Below, in pieces: positions 29,746 through 30,128 of a DNA stretch of 30,128 nt; within the stretch, counting starts at the first letter, position 1, and every line of letters starts with the position of its first letter. Both the position numbers and the translations under genes were made by a program. The stretch comes from JAIBJN01 sp035762005. Its GTDB lineage: Bacteria; Actinomycetota; Thermoleophilia; Gaiellales; Gaiellaceae. The stretch lies in the NCBI GenBank assembly GCA_035762005.1, contig DASTQA010000071.1:1-30128 (forward strand). The letters run 5' to 3'. The notes below the pieces were generated by a model. The model saw nothing but the letters and a program-made list of their open reading frames with translations, was not told the DNA's origin and did not search any database.

Positions 29746-30128
29746 GCACCGCGGGCCACATCGACCACGGCAAGACCTGGCTCGTCCGCGCCCTCACGGG
29801 CAAGGACACGGACCGGCTGCCCGAGGAGCGCGAGCGCGGGATCTCGATCGACCTCGGCTACGCCCCGCTCGACCTGCCGGACGGCCGGCGGCTCTCGCTC
29901 GTCGATGTGCCGGGCCACGAGCGCTTCGTCCGGAACATGGTCGCCGGCGCGACCGGGATCGACCTCTTCCTCCTCGTCGTCGACGCGGCCGAGGGCGCCC
30001 GGCCGCAGACGCACGAGCACCTCGCGATCCTGCGACTGCTCGGCATCGAGCGCGGCGTCGTCGCCCTCACGAAGGTGGACGCCGTCGACGACGAGATGCG
30101 GGAGCTCGCGTCCGAGGAGGTCCGCGAG
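29730..30128 (+). CDS. selB: Selenocysteine-specific elongation factor, N-terminal part (cut by window edge), proposed CTG start
   Basis: GTP-binding factor that delivers Sec-tRNA to the ribosome at recoded UGA codons. The 133 visible residues carry the G1 loop GTAGHIDHGKTWLVRALTG, the switch regions with ERERGISIDLGYAPL, G3 in VDVPGHERFVRNMVAGATG, and G4 in LTKVDA, as in SelB. No ATG, GTG or TTG lies in frame before this block. CTG 29730 gives the typical start PLTVGTAGHIDHGK (LPLTV, read as MPLTV), and it lies 16 bases inside selA, so the two genes are translated in a coupled way. The rest of the protein, including the winged-helix domains that bind the SECIS RNA, is outside the window. Confidence 0.93.
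   Translation, partial: MPLTVGTAGHIDHGKTWLVRALTGKDTDRLPEERERGISIDLGYAPLDLPDGRRLSLVDVPGHERFVRNMVAGATGIDLFLLVVDAAEGARPQTHEHLAILRLLGIERGVVALTKVDAVDDEMRELASEEVRE

Noticed and set aside
28381..30128. tRNA(Sec) or SECIS-type element near selA/selB
   Set aside because: No cloverleaf with a long extra arm and no in-frame UGA with a following stem was seen within the window.

Overview
The window is very GC-rich and densely coded. Gene content (acyl-CoA carboxylase and methylmalonyl-CoA mutase subunits, SelA/SelB, a DUF5317 membrane protein, GGDEF/HD-GYP fusions, secreted proteins with a WK-H-KAD-RY motif) suggests an actinobacterium, most likely of the Thermoleophilia/Gaiellales type. This placement comes from recalled family distributions, not from a database search.

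Layout. Positions 1-3468: the start of sucC (minus), a small anchored helical protein, a 48-residue acidic peptide overlapping a JmjC/cupin oxygenase, and a sucrase/ferredoxin-like protein (minus) with a palindrome in its promoter. Positions 3802-8639: a biotin carboxylase/BCCP subunit (minus), divergent from an overlapping pgsA-GNAT-glpK operon, then a 51-residue gene on the minus strand that resembles a carboxylase epsilon subunit. Positions 8687-14992: an NlpC/P60 hydrolase, then two copies of a module made of a 30-32 residue membrane peptide followed by a membrane GGDEF/HD-GYP enzyme, with a VOC-fold gene between them and a DUF5317 gene after the second. Positions 15200-17005: an anchored beta-propeller-like protein with an internal duplication. 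Positions 17008-20308 (minus): carboxyltransferase and methylmalonyl-CoA mutase large subunit. Positions 20378-21977: an unknown membrane protein and a MoaD-MoaE fusion. Positions 22002-23624 (minus): two related secreted proteins separated by a hairpin-rich gap. Positions 23814-25390: an M50 protease and a LOG-family protein. Positions 25446-28382 (minus): SRPBCC, BioY and VanW proteins. Positions 28429 to the end: selA and the start of selB.

How the genes fit together. BioY imports biotin for the two carboxylase subunits. The carboxylase, the mutase and succinyl-CoA synthetase together form a route from propionyl-CoA to succinate. pgsA and glpK both touch glycerol-phosphate and lipid metabolism. 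SelA and SelB show that the organism makes selenoproteins. The two GGDEF/HD-GYP enzymes would both make and break cyclic di-GMP.

Three signals stand out. First, the paired small membrane peptides ahead of the two cyclic di-GMP enzymes look like an undescribed conserved module. Second, seven genes carry a -10-like hexamer only 6-7 bases before the start codon, which points to leaderless mRNAs. Third, three genes (the cupin, glpK, selB) have no usable ATG/GTG/TTG start and probably begin at CTG inside the end of the upstream gene. No tRNA, rRNA, CRISPR array, insertion sequence or prophage was seen.
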